Shown here: in pieces, positions 1-9,062 of the stretch
Layout: each line of letters opens with the position of its first letter
How positions within the stretch are numbered: the stretch's first letter is position 1
Assembly (NCBI GenBank): GCA_904373265.1
Contig: CAJFEE010000021.1
Span: forward strand, 1-46,471
Source of the DNA: Candidatus Harrysmithiimonas galli
Lineage (GTDB): Bacteria > Bacillota > Bacilli > CAJFEE01
Length of the DNA stretch: 46,471 bases
Direction of reading: 5' to 3'
Program-made: the position numbers and the translations under genes
The notes under the pieces: model-generated
Database searches by the model: none
What the model was told of the DNA's origin: nothing
Seen by the model: the letters and a program-made list of their open reading frames with translations, nothing else

Positions 1-1
1 C

Positions 2-727
2 TTAGATACGCTAAAAGCGGGTGCAAGTCTTATCCCTGCGGCAAAAATTACGAAAGTTCCCAAAGTCGTAAAAGCGATAGGAAATGTTGGGAAGACCGGA
101 TTTAAGAAAGGAAAAGAAGGAGAAAAAACCGTTTGGAAGCGGTTTATACAGAAAGATCAACCAGAACCTAATAAGAATAAAGGAAATCAGTCAAAAACAG
201 GTAGTAAGAGTGGTACAACAACATCTAAACCTAATCAAGAAGAGGCATCAAAATCCAGTCAAGCAAAACAGACAAAAGCGAAGAATAAGGGGGGAAGTGG
301 AAATAAGGTAGAAACGGTTAGTGAGAGTGGTAAATATTCTATTACTGTTTCACAGGATAGACTCCAACACTCAGTATTAGGACAATTTAATAGCAATGGA
401 AGACTAATTAATGGAGAACATGGGCAAGCCAATATTGATTATCTAGACAAAAATAATATAGAATACAATATTGTTAAGGTGTACGATAATGGTGTAAGAG
501 TTGGGAATATCTCAAGTCATAAAAATAAGTTTAAGAGAACTGGAACAGTTCAAGCATAGTTTCCAAAAAGTTGGACAGAAATAGATATAAAAAATGCTGG
601 TGATTATATTTCAAATATTCCAGATGAAACATGGGTTTTTGGTGAGTATAATGGTGTACGGATAGGAATTATTAAGAATAATGGTAAAATAGGCATAATT
701 ATATCAGATAACTCTAGACAGCCATAG
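2..727 (+). pseudogene. EndoU-type polymorphic toxin, C-terminal part, with in-frame stop
   Basis: This frame is open from the left edge and ends at TAG 725-727, with one internal TAG at 557-559. The first ~30 residues (LDTLKAGASLIPAAKI...) look like the hydrophobic pre-toxin region that precedes toxin tips in LXG, Rhs or similar secreted proteins. A Lys/Ser/Thr/Gln-rich linker follows (about residues 45-105). The tip has the bacterial EndoU RNase pattern: a first histidine in GEHGQANI, NGVRVGN, a second histidine in SSHKNKFKRTGT, then FPKSWTEIDIKNAG and GEYNGVRIGIIK. The family usually has a Trp just before FPxxW, so the TAG there is best explained as TGG changed to TAG. The protein would therefore end after the presumed catalytic histidines, in mid-domain. 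The N-terminal delivery part lies outside the window. EndoU assignment is by motif recall; the stop is seen directly. Confidence 0.75.
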
Positions 728-749
728 AATGTATGTAAAGGAGAATGAT

Positions 750-1054
750 ATGATAGATAATAGGGTAGTTGAGAAGATTATAGAAGAAAGAAAAAAATGC
801 ATCCAGATGACCCACGTGTTGTGAAGAAATGGAATGAATTAACACAGATTTTTATTCAGAATGAAGAAAGCACCATAGCATATTTAAATAGTTGTTGTAA
901 AGAAAACGTAGATTGGATAAGTGAAATATTTGAAGATATTTCAGAACAACTACAGAGTTCTAGATTTATTGAATGTATAGAACAATTAGCTATCAAGTAT
1001 CCAGATTTAAATTTAGAGCAAGATATTTTGTATGCAAAAGAAGTATTAATATAG
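750..1054 (+). pseudogene. Cognate-type immunity protein, frameshifted at an A7 run
   Basis: An AGGAG Shine-Dalgarno and ATG 750 begin MIDNRVVEKIIEERKK, which then runs out of frame. The continuing frame, MHPDDPRVVKKWNELTQIF..., starts at 797 and ends at TAG 1052-1054. One extra A in the A7 run 791-797 would fuse the two into a single protein of about 101 residues. It is acidic, largely helical (NEESTIAYLNSCC, EIFEDISEQLQ) and lies 22 bases after the toxin stop, the usual position for the immunity gene of an EndoU toxin. I recall similar small proteins beside polymorphic toxins but cannot name the family. The frameshift may be a real mutation, phase variation, transcriptional slippage or a homopolymer sequencing error. 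Confidence 0.6.
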
Positions 1055-1142
1055 TATCCAGATAATTTGTTGGTTTATTTCCTGTGGGAATAAAAAAAGT
1101 TTGGTTAGCTGATGAAGTATATGGTGAAAATGTAAAGTTACT

Positions 1143-1176
1143 AGCCAGTAGACGTAAAAATCTACTGGCTTTTTTC
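1143..1176 (+). terminator. Rho-independent terminator after the first toxin/immunity unit
   Basis: A perfect 10-bp stem (AGCCAGTAGA, 1143-1152, with TCTACTGGCT, 1161-1170) has an 8-base loop and runs into six T. Confidence 0.85.
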
Positions 1177-1178
1177 AG

Positions 1179-1479
1179 GTTAAATGCAATGGTTTTATAT
1201 ATGGTGACATGTATTCTGAGGAAATAGAAGATACTATGGATAAAGTGTCAATATATGATTGGTTTGAAAGACTAACTAGAATTATTGAGAACCTTATGAC
1301 AAAAGAATATGTTGTGCTAAGTAATGTAGAATCATATAATAGATGGATTGAATTTATGAGAAAGAATGAAAAGGTGATTGTAAGCATTATTAAAGTAGAA
1401 AGAGCTAATGGTTCTCGGGATATAGAATTCAATCTAAAAAATATTGAATATGGAGAGTGAGCTAACCAAGAAGTTGATT
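1179..1479 (+). pseudogene. Immunity-protein remnant with TGA at a probable Trp codon
   Basis: The frame reads VKCNGFIYGDMYSEEIEDTMDK..., with YDWFERLTRIIENL, VLSNVESYNRWIEF and SRDIEFNLKNIEYGE, then TGA at 1458-1460, then continues in the same frame with ANQEVDFGQLKE. I recall this as a ~130-residue immunity family linked to polymorphic toxins, in which YGEW-NQ-F is continuous. The TGA therefore probably replaces a TGG. The start is missing: the frame is open upstream through the preceding terminator with no ribosome-binding site. The C-terminus merges into a toxin-like stretch after about 1479. Only an internal ORF from ATG 1209 could still be translated. Family membership is recalled; the stop and missing start are seen. 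Confidence 0.5.
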
Positions 1480-1695
1480 TCGGTCAATTGAAGGAAGCAG
1501 ACATTTCTGAACGAAAAATTATCAATATCAAACATTCAAGATATAGCAGGTAAGGTTACTTGTCAAAATAGGGATGAAATTATAAAAAGATAAACCAATG
1601 GTAGGTACCAAATTGAAGGAAAGGTAAATGATGTCCGCTATGTTGTAGGGTTTGAGAATGGAAGAATCGGGCAATTGTATCCGAGATATAAATGA
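1480..1695 (+). pseudogene. Second toxin C-terminal tip, degenerate
   Basis: After ADISERKIINI the reading frame shifts by one near 1530 and continues as IQDIAGKVTCQNRDEIIKR. A TAA at 1591-1593 follows, then TNGRYQIEGKVNDVRYVVGF and ENGRIGQLYPRYK, ending at TGA 1693-1695. The ending (beta-strand, GRY, V-VRYVVGF-NG-I-Q-YP) has the look of a small RNase-type polymorphic toxin tip, but I cannot assign a named family. At least one frameshift and one stop make it inactive. It overlaps the Shine-Dalgarno of the next immunity gene, the normal arrangement of a toxin/immunity cassette. Confidence 0.45.
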
Positions 1696-1708
1696 GGAGA
1701 TAAAATTA

Positions 1709-2220
1709 ATGATTAATATTGAAACATATATTAAAAAAAAGAATAAGATCATAATCTCTTTAGAGAATATTAATGAAATTTATTCGCAATACTTTGTACG
1801 ATGTGATGATGAAAGTTGCTTAGAATATATAGAAGATTTCTGTTATTTAGATGGTGTAATTACGATTTCTTGTGATGGGATGTATATATTGGATTTTAGC
1901 TATTGGGATTTGGTGGATCAGTTATGGTCATATTTAATAGACGCTATATATGAGATATCAGAAGGGAAAAAAATGTAAAATTTTATTTTCCAGATCAACC
2001 CATTGAGTTTAAAATACAAAAAATATCAAATCATATTTTATTATTAAGTGTTGACGAAAAAAAATTTACTGTTAATAGACAAGAGTTTATAACATCAATT
2101 TTGTCAAGTGCACAACATTTTTTTTCGATATTTAGTAAATGTAATGATGCATATTCGGCTATGCAAAGTAGAAGAGAATTAGAAAAAATAAAAGAAATTA
2201 AGGGTATGAATCTGATTTAA
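1709..2220 (+). pseudogene. Immunity-type protein, frameshifted at a second A7 run
   Basis: GAGGAG at 1694-1699 precedes ATG 1709 (MINIETYIKKKNKIIISLEN). The frame ends early at TAA 1976-1978. A second frame continues at once as VKFYFPDQPIEFKIQKIS... and ends at TAA 2218-2220 (MNLI). Adding one A to the A7 run at 1967-1973 restores a single protein of about 170 residues. The middle part (YWDLVDQLWSYLIDAIYE, then a YFPDQP strand) matches a pattern I remember from unnamed immunity proteins of polymorphic toxins. The C-terminal half has FITSILSSAQHFF and a charged helix. This is the second immunity gene in the array broken at an A7 tract, which matters when judging whether the breaks are real. 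Confidence 0.55.
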
Positions 2221-2271
2221 AAAGTAGAAACCAATGGAGATAGATTTTATATTATATTAAAATTAAGAAAT

Positions 2272-2319
2272 CAAACAGGGTTAGTTATCTATAATGTATA
2301 GGTAATAACCTTGTTTTTT
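2272..2319 (+). terminator. Rho-independent terminator after the second unit
   Basis: A long imperfect stem pairs GGTTAGTTATCTATA with TATAGGTAATAACC around loop ATG, with one bulged base and one G-T pair. Flanking AAACA/TGTTT pairing and a T-run follow. Confidence 0.7.
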
Positions 2320-2658
2320 ATTTTGTTTCAGAAAATGTAATTGATTTTGTGAAGCCAATATTTTTTCACATAATGGAAAGAAAACATGCAGTGGGAAAAT
2401 TCCAAAGTCAAAAGAGAGACCCTTTGCCTTAGATTTCCAGTGTAGATTTTAACATAAGAATTGGGATTTGCAGTACATGAAAAGAAGATAATTTTATTGT
2501 AAAACTTAATACAGGTGATAGAAATGGATATATATTTGAACAAAGCTCCAGTAATTCTATAGTACTTATATAGTAAGGGAAAATCTTTTTATACATGAAA
2601 AGTAGTTATGGATGAAAATGGAAATATAGTGACCGTATTCTCCAAAGGTAGGAGGTAA
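2320..2658 (+). pseudogene. Third toxin tail, heavily degenerate
   Basis: Several short in-frame stretches survive: SENVIDFVKPIFFHIMERK with HAVGKFQSQKRDPLP ending in TAG, and at the 3' end GKSFYT, a TGA, then KVVMDENGNIVTVFSKGRR ending at TAA 2656-2658. The last piece (V-V-DENGNIVTVF) is the common final beta-hairpin of many polymorphic toxin tips. Multiple stops separate the pieces. It is followed directly by a Shine-Dalgarno and a start codon, as in the two upstream cassettes. No family can be named. Confidence 0.4.
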
Positions 2659-2662
2659 AAAA

Positions 2663-3118
2663 ATGAACTTTTATATAGAAGATTCTATAGATGAAATAAA
2701 AATGTGATGATCATACATATAGAAATTGACGATGAACTATTGGAATATGTATATTCTTTAAAGAAGCAAACTCCATTTACTACTTTTTATGATATTGATC
2801 CCTATATACCTGTTAGCAAAGAGCTGGGCGCACAGATGCGGAGTCGATAACACGCAGATGAAAATGTGGTTATCGGCTTATTCTATTTGCTTGTCAAATA
2901 TGAATAGGCCGCTATATCGATAAATTTTTTTAAATCTACAAAGGAAATGGCAAAGCTAAGAAAAGCTGTCAAGTCTCAAGATGAACGCTTCACGCTTTCT
3001 ATCTATCCGGTCTCAGAGGCTATAAAACGGTTTTGATTTATATGGCTTTGCGGATGTGATAAACAGGGGTCATCACCCTTTGGAAATGGCGTTTTACTGT
3101 ATAACGGAATATAGATAG
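2663..3118 (+). pseudogene. Third immunity-type gene, multiply broken
   Basis: AGGAGG lies six bases before ATG 2663 (MNFYIEDSIDEIKM, stop 2705-2707). An overlapping ATG at 2707 opens MIIHIEIDDELLEYVYSLKK..., which ends near 2850 after FYDIDPYIPVSKELGAQ. Later pieces are FFKSTKEMAKLRKAVKSQDE, FTLSIYPVSEAIKRF and, in another frame, DLYGFADVINRGHHPLEMAF ending at TAG 3116-3118. The position after a toxin tail suggests an immunity gene, perhaps two fused by deletion. I do not recognise the family. At least three frame changes or stops are needed to read it through. Confidence 0.4.
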
Positions 3119-3165
3119 AAAAACAGAGAGCCAACACATTTTTGAAGTGTTAACTCTCTGTTTTT
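3119..3165 (+). terminator. Strong Rho-independent terminator closing the toxin array
   Basis: AAAAACAGAGAG (3119-3130) pairs with CTCTCTGTTTTT (3154-3165), with an inner AACAC/GTGTT pairing and a T-run. Confidence 0.85.
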
Positions 3166-3281
3166 GCTTGCAACTCGTCTATCAATGTTTGTGATAATTG
3201 GTTGTGGATAGTTCTTTATCACTGTTTCCCGTTGGAATTTGAAGTTTCCAAAAAGAGGTTTGGATAGAATCTAGTCTTATA

Positions 3282-3616
3282 TGGGATACATATTTTGACA
3301 AAATATGGTTAAATGTCGATTCAATCACTCGAAATCCGCACATTGGTTTCTATGAAAAATATGAAACAGAAAAAAATGGTCATCCAGCCACTTTATCTAT
3401 TTTCTCAACCAGTAAGGGAGTTGGTTTATATTTATCTGAAAATAAAAAAAAGCACAGGCAATGCATCGACTATATGTGCAGGAAAAAGGCTTTATACTGA
3501 CACAAGACTTAAAAGTTGGTGATCCATTGCTGGGCTTAAAAAAGGTATCGCCCAATCTTTCCCGATTGATTAGGTTGCTATCATTTTATAAAATTTTTGC
3601 TGATATGTCAATATAA
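3282..3616 (+). pseudogene. Unidentified coding remnant, frameshifted
   Basis: One frame reads DTYFDKIWLNVDSITRNPHI, then GFYEKYETEKNGHPATLSIF and STSKGVGLYLSENKKKHRQ. After a frame change near 3480 it continues as EKGFILTQDLKVGDPLLGLK and ends with LIRLLSFYKIFADMSI at TAA 3614-3616. The composition is protein-like and unlike the surrounding AT-rich spacer, so this looks like the C-terminal half of a former gene. I do not recognise the family. No start or ribosome-binding site is visible. Confidence 0.35.
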
Positions 3617-4539
3617 AACTAGATCATTTTTAAAATGTTTTGCTTCATATACATTAGGGGTTCTATGATTTAATGTTTTATTGAATTTTCTGTTGACTGT
3701 GCTTATACCGACAAGCATCTCATTTTATTTTTCGTTTTTCCTGTGCAAGGAATTTTCAGCTTCATAATGAATGAGTCTGAAAAATTTTATAAGTTATCTT
3801 AAAGATTGTATGGTCATGAGAGTATCCTTTAAAGCGGGAGAAATGTTCTATGTGGGAGAATGTATTTTATACATCCAAATTGTAATGTAAACAAACGAGT
3901 TTTTATGTAGAAAAGGAATAAGTTCTGTTTCTATTTTTATATCTTAAGAAAAACAATTTTTAACTTGAAATATTTTAACAAACCATGATAGTAAAGGTTT
4001 TAAAAATATTATCTGAATTTTTGTGTATATAAATTTAGGCAAGACATAGCTGGAATTTTTTGCATATTTTTGTGTCTTGATTTTCTTGTATTCTGATTTT
4101 GGAAGTTTTACAATTTCATAAGAATAAGATGTTTTGCTTTTTTGTGCAATGAATATATGTTTTTTTATCTGCTTGGTTTATAATCAAATTTTTTGCTATC
4201 AAAGAAATGTATTTTTTCCGATACTTTCATATATATTGGAGAGAATAAACTATGATTTGTAAACATATATCCTTTGTAAAAAGATTCATTTGCAAGATTT
4301 ATTTTAAGAACTATACGAGAATCAATGGATTTTCAATCAGAGGTTCTCTTTGTTTTATCATGTTTTCATAATCTATTTGAATGATTTTTGGGATGTGCTG
4401 TTTGCATGCAAAAATATATTATGTAAAAGTGCAAGGTTTTTCGAATTTGTAACCATGTAAAAAACATCGTAGTTAGGCAGGATAAGACCTTCTGGTGAAG
4501 GATTTGCGATAAGAAATAAGTGAAAAGGGGATTTATGTT
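3617..4539. other. Long AT-rich spacer, no gene seen
   Basis: About 920 bases of very AT-rich sequence with frequent stops on both strands. I looked for a SAM riboswitch or T-box ahead of the downstream regulator/metE pair and saw neither. Confidence 0.6.
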
Positions 4540-5451
4540 ATGCCAACTTTGCAGCAGTTAAAATATGTGGTCGCTGTGGCGGAAAAGGGTTCTATGAATG
4601 AGGCAGCAAAGCATTTATTTATTGCACAGCCGACTTTGTCTAGTGCCATTCGAGAGCTTGAAGCGGAAATCGGGCTGTCCATATTTTCTAGAACGAATAA
4701 AGGTGTTGTTGTTTCACAGGCGGGTATAGAATTTCTTGGTTATGCCCGTCAGGTGTTAGAGCAGATGAAATTATTAGAAGAGAAATATATTTCCGATACG
4801 CCTTCGCAAGTAAAATTTACAGTTTCCACACAGCATTACGCATTTGCCGTGAGTGCGTTTGTTGATTTGATTCAAGCCTATGGTGGCGATGAATATAAAT
4901 TTTGCTTAAAAGAAACCCGAACGTATGAAATTATTTCAGATGTGAAAAATTTAACCAGTGAAATTGGGATTTTGTATCTGAATGCTTTTAATGAAAAAGT
5001 TATTCGTAAGCTTTTAAAAGAAAGTAATGCGCTGTTTCATTCGCTGTTTATTGCTAAACCACATGTTTTTATTAGTCGAAATAACCCTCTTGCTGCAAAA
5101 CCAAAAGTGACGCTGAATGATTTGGAGATGTATCCGTATCTTTCTTATGAACAGGGAGATTATAATTCTTTGTATTTCTCAGAGGAAATTTTAAGCACAC
5201 TGGAGCATAAGAGATCAATTATTGTGAGTGACCGTGCGACTTTATTTAATCTTTTGATTGGGTTGAACGGTTATACGATTTGTACAGGTGTTATTAGTGA
5301 GACATTGAACGGAAAAGATATTGTTGCAGTTCCATTGGATGTTGATGAGGAAATTCATGTCGGCTATATCACACATCAAAATGTGCCCCTAGGCCGCATC
5401 AGTGAGGCGTATATTCAAAATCTAAGACGGCATGTGCAAGTTTTGTTATAG
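4540..5451 (+). CDS. LysR-family transcriptional regulator beside metE
   Basis: The protein has 303 residues. The N-terminal winged helix-turn-helix is clear: MPTLQQLKYVVAVAEKGSMN, then EAAKHLFIAQPTLSSAIREL at about residues 21-40, followed by the EAEIGLSIFSR wing and the linker helix. The remainder is the two-lobed LysR effector domain. An AAAAGGGG Shine-Dalgarno lies eight to nine bases upstream of ATG 4540. The gene ends 91 bases before metE on the same strand, so it probably controls methionine synthesis in the manner of MetR-type regulators, with homocysteine or O-acetylserine as likely effectors. That role is inferred from the neighbour alone. LysR genes are more often divergent from their target; here both run the same way and may be cotranscribed. 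Confidence 0.9.
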   Translation: MPTLQQLKYVVAVAEKGSMNEAAKHLFIAQPTLSSAIRELEAEIGLSIFSRTNKGVVVSQAGIEFLGYARQVLEQMKLLEEKYISDTPSQVKFTVSTQHYAFAVSAFVDLIQAYGGDEYKFCLKETRTYEIISDVKNLTSEIGILYLNAFNEKVIRKLLKESNALFHSLFIAKPHVFISRNNPLAAKPKVTLNDLEMYPYLSYEQGDYNSLYFSEEILSTLEHKRSIIVSDRATLFNLLIGLNGYTICTGVISETLNGKDIVAVPLDVDEEIHVGYITHQNVPLGRISEAYIQNLRRHVQVLL

Positions 5452-5542
5452 AAAAAAACTATATTTAACTGCATTTTATTCCTATTTTACGATAGCTAAA
5501 TTCCTCCGTATAATTACAAACAAAAAGCTTGGGGGATATGAA

Positions 5543-7819
5543 ATGATGAAAACGTCTGTAATCGGTTTTCCGCGTATTGGGAAGTTGCGGGAATTAAAAT
5601 TTGCAACGGAGAAATATTTTCGGTCAGAAATCAGCCAGGGCGAATTGCTTAAAACGGCAAAGGAATTACGAAAAGCCCATTGGTTGATGCAAAAATCAGC
5701 AGGGATTGACTGGATTCCTTCTGGGGATTTTTCTTTTTATGATCAGATGCTGGATATGTGTATGCTATTCAATGTGATTCCCTCCGAATATCAAGCACTT
5801 GGCTTAGATGCGTTGGATACCTATTTTGCGATGGCAAGAGGCTATCAAGGCAAAGACGGTGATGTGAAAGCATTGGCGATGAAAAAATGGATGAATACCA
5901 ACTATCATTATTTGGTACCTGAGTTTTCGGATGAAACAGAAATTCGTCTAGTCGGAACAGCTCCATTTGACATGTACCAAGAAGCAAAAGCAGATCAAAT
6001 TGAAACCAAGCCAGTGCTGATCGGTGCTTTTACCTTTTTGAAGCTGGCTAAATATCGTGGAAAAAAAGGTCCACAGGACTTTCTGCTTGCGATTGCCAAG
6101 GCGTATGGTGACATATTGGAACGATTCCATGAACAAGGTGTGCAATGGGTGCAGTTTGACGAGCCCATTTTGGTGACAGATTTATCGGCTGCAGATGTTT
6201 GGTTGTTTGTTACCCTTTATCAAAAAATTTTGGCACAGAAAGGAAGTGTACAAGTTTTATTGCAAACGTATTTTGGTGATGTTCGGGATGTTTATTCTGA
6301 AATAATCAAGCTAGACTTTGATGGGATTGGCTTGGATTTTTTGGAAGGCAAGCAAAATATGGCGCTTTTAAAGCAACAAGGATTTCCTAAAGAGAAAGTG
6401 TTGTTTGCTGGCTTGATCAATGGCAAAAATATTTGGCGGTGCAATTATAAGAAAGTGTTGGAACAGTTGAAAGGACTTCGTCAATATGTCGATTCAATTG
6501 TTCTTGGTACGTCTTGCTCACTTTTACATGTGCCATATACGTTGGAAAATGAAGAAAAGTTGCAAGCAGATATCCGTTTATATTTTTCCTTTGCCAAAGA
6601 GAAGCTAAAGGAGTTAGCAGAGCTCAAACAGCTTGCAAGTCTAGCTGATCCTTCTCAGGAACGTGCATGGATAGAAAATGAGAAAATTTTTGCTACATTG
6701 GCAAATTCACGTGATGCAAAGGTTCAGGCACAGGTTGCAGCATTAACGGAATCCGATTTTGTTCGACCAGTTTTACGTGCAACTCGCAAGCAAATTCAAC
6801 AAGAAAAACTGCAGTTGCCTCTTTTGCCAACCACGACCATCGGTTCTTTTCCCCAGACACAAGCGGTTAAGAAAAATCGAACCAAATACAGAAAAGGTGA
6901 GATTACAAAGGAGATGTATGATCAGGAAGTGTATCGCCTGATTGCCGACTGTATTCGTTTACAGGAAGAAATTGGTTTGGATGTGCTTGTACATGGAGAG
7001 TACGAGCGTAATGATATGGTTGAATTTTTCGGAGAAAATCTGGCTGGATATATTTTTACTGAAAAGGCATGGGTGCAATCCTATGGAACACGCTGTGTAA
7101 AGCCACCAATTATATTTGGGGATGTCAAACGCATCCGTCCGATTACAGTATCCTATTCTAAGTATGCACAAAGTTTAACGGATCAACCAGTAAAAGGTAT
7201 GCTGACTGGACCAGTAACGATTTTAAATTGGTCATTCTCACGTGAAGATATTTCGCAAAAGGAAATGGCGTTTCAAATTGCTCTGGCGATTCGAGATGAG
7301 GTTGCAGATTTGGTGGCTGCTGGGCTTAAAGTTATTCAGATTGATGAAGCAGCATTAAAGGAAAAGTTGCCGATTCGTAAAGAAGATTGGTATCGGGATT
7401 ATCTAGATTGGGCTATTTTGGCTTTCCGGCTATGTCATGCCCATACACCACCTGATATTCAGATTCATACACATATGTGTTATAGTGAGTTTGAGGCAAT
7501 CATTCAGGATATTGATAAGATGGATGCCGATGTGATTTCTTTTGAAGCTTCCCGTTCTAAGTTAGAAATTTTGGATGGACTTGTAAAAGAGCATTTTCAA
7601 ACGGCAGTTGGTCCGGGGGTGTATGACATTCATTCACCTCGTGTGCCAAGTACTGAGGAAATGGTACAAACATTGGAAAATATGCTTGAAAAACTTCCAG
7701 CCAAACAACTATGGGTCAATCCGGACTGTGGTTTGAAAACAAGAGGAATATCAGAAACGACAACTGCTTTGAAAAATCTGGTCACAGCGGCACAAACCGT
7801 CCGTAGCGCATTGAAATAG
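5543..7819 (+). CDS. metE: Cobalamin-independent methionine synthase MetE
   Basis: 5-methyltetrahydropteroyltriglutamate-homocysteine methyltransferase, 758 residues, the usual length. It makes methionine from homocysteine without B12. The N-terminal half starts MMKTSVIGFPRIGKLRELKF. The C-terminal catalytic half has the zinc site: H644 and C646 in HTHMCYSEF and C729 in NPDCGLKTR, with a glutamate near residue 667. PTTTIGSFPQT marks the start of the second barrel. I chose ATG 5543 because GGGGG lies seven bases upstream; the frame stays open back to 5432, inside the regulator gene, but that extension has no ribosome-binding site and no family match. No SAM riboswitch or T-box precedes it, so the adjacent LysR protein is the likely control. 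Confidence 0.96.
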   Translation: MMKTSVIGFPRIGKLRELKFATEKYFRSEISQGELLKTAKELRKAHWLMQKSAGIDWIPSGDFSFYDQMLDMCMLFNVIPSEYQALGLDALDTYFAMARGYQGKDGDVKALAMKKWMNTNYHYLVPEFSDETEIRLVGTAPFDMYQEAKADQIETKPVLIGAFTFLKLAKYRGKKGPQDFLLAIAKAYGDILERFHEQGVQWVQFDEPILVTDLSAADVWLFVTLYQKILAQKGSVQVLLQTYFGDVRDVYSEIIKLDFDGIGLDFLEGKQNMALLKQQGFPKEKVLFAGLINGKNIWRCNYKKVLEQLKGLRQYVDSIVLGTSCSLLHVPYTLENEEKLQADIRLYFSFAKEKLKELAELKQLASLADPSQERAWIENEKIFATLANSRDAKVQAQVAALTESDFVRPVLRATRKQIQQEKLQLPLLPTTTIGSFPQTQAVKKNRTKYRKGEITKEMYDQEVYRLIADCIRLQEEIGLDVLVHGEYERNDMVEFFGENLAGYIFTEKAWVQSYGTRCVKPPIIFGDVKRIRPITVSYSKYAQSLTDQPVKGMLTGPVTILNWSFSREDISQKEMAFQIALAIRDEVADLVAAGLKVIQIDEAALKEKLPIRKEDWYRDYLDWAILAFRLCHAHTPPDIQIHTHMCYSEFEAIIQDIDKMDADVISFEASRSKLEILDGLVKEHFQTAVGPGVYDIHSPRVPSTEEMVQTLENMLEKLPAKQLWVNPDCGLKTRGISETTTALKNLVTAAQTVRSALK

Positions 7820-7946
7820 ACAATAAAGTTGAAGTGCTTTGCCAAAATACATTTTGTATGTTTAGAACAAAGCTGTTTTTTAGTTAAATGATCTGGCTAT
7901 AAAGCTGAAAAAATGATCTATCGGAATTTCATAAAACAAAGGGTAT

Positions 7947-8003
7947 AAGAGGTTGCTTAGGCTTAAAGTATTATGTGCTATAGCCTAGCAGCTTCTTTTA
8001 TTT
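7947..8003 (+). terminator. Terminator of metE
   Basis: AAGAGGTTGC-TTAGGCT pairs with AGCCTAGCAGCTTCTT (7982-7997), including G-T pairs, across an 18-base loop. It ends in TTTTATTTA. It lies about 130 bases after the stop. Confidence 0.7.
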
Positions 8004-8980
8004 ATGCTTACCATGAAATTTTTTATATTATGTAAGTACTTTATAAATATTGTTCAAAATAAAACGAATTGAAGGAGTGGTGTGAAATGTAACAGCTTTT
8101 TTTATTGGCTTCTTTACTTGTCTTGCTCAGGTTTAAAAGCTCAAAAAAACGGGAGTGATGCAGAAAATGAAACGGGTATAAAAAGTTATTATGTCTATAT
8201 AGATACCGATATGTATATGTTAAATATTTGGTTGGCGCTGTTAACATATAGGGTTGAGAAAATGGTGATTGATGGTTTGTAAAGAGCATAACCGATGAAG
8301 CTCTAATTGCTATGGTTTGGTTAAGGCAACATGTTCCTTTTTTAATAACATTACGCAAAAAACCAGCAGCAAATTTTGTAGGTTTGACTAAAAATCCGTT
8401 TCCACTTGCGAAAATCAGAGGTTTTAAACAGTATGATCTTAACCATTTGGTGTAATCTGTTTTTGGTTGTAAAAATAAGTTTTAGGTAAACAAATTTAGA
8501 GGATAAAATGGATGGTTTGTTTTTGGTAGGAATGAGCCCTAGATGCAGCAGAAATCAGGTTGTCGGTTTTTTTCTTTTCCGTACAAAAAAAGAGAGGCGA
8601 GCTGTTCTTTTGTTTTATAATTTTGAGATGAAACGAATATATAGAGGTAAAGATTAAACGGCTTTTGGAAATGATTTGGAATTTAATGAAATGCGATGTG
8701 TGTATCGTTTTGTATTTTTATATTGCAAGAGGTGTATGGTACAAATACAAAGAGATTGGAGTCATAATGATCAAGATTTTCAGCATTTGATGTGTTTTTT
8801 GAATGATTCTAAGCTTGCTACGAAATATGGATATTGTCAGCGCTATTTTTTTGTAAAAGGTTTGTGAATCAAAAGGCTTTACGAAAGAAGGGTTTTCACT
8901 GACTTTTTTAAAAAAGAGATGTTGTTAGCTTCACTTCCTCTAGTTTTGCTCATTTTCAGAAATGGGTTGGCTGAAGGTTT
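8004..8980. other. Spacer with one possible coding fragment, no supported gene
   Basis: No gene with both a start and a ribosome-binding site is visible. One short frame ending at TAA 8453-8455 reads SITDEALIAMVWLRQHVPFL followed by ITLRKKPAANFVGLTKNPF. It looks protein-like and may be the tail of a lost gene; I do not recognise it. Other open frames here (8082-8282, 8676-8867 and 8041-8358 on the minus strand) have no recognisable features. Confidence 0.45.
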
Positions 8981-9009
8981 TTGCTTTTTTGCAGCAGTCC
9001 TTATACAAT
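8981..9009 (+). promoter_or_regulatory. Candidate sigma-A promoter for ywzB-ywmB-murA
   Basis: TTGCTT (8981-8986), a 17-base spacer and TACAAT (9004-9009) lie 54 bases before the ywzB start. It is the only good match upstream of this gene block. Confidence 0.5.
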
Positions 9010-9062
9010 AAAGGGAGGATTTTATGTGTAAAAACAGCAGATGATTGCAAGGAGATGATGTT

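Noticed and set aside
5432-5542. Extended N-terminus of MetE back into the LysR gene
   Set aside because: No ribosome-binding site, overlaps the regulator, and MetE proteins begin at the MKTSVIGFPRIG segment.
3617-5542. SAM riboswitch or T-box ahead of the LysR-metE pair
   Set aside because: No conserved core sequences or terminator/antiterminator pairing found.
8041-8358. 105-codon minus-strand ORF
   Set aside because: Low-complexity composition, no start signal, no family features.
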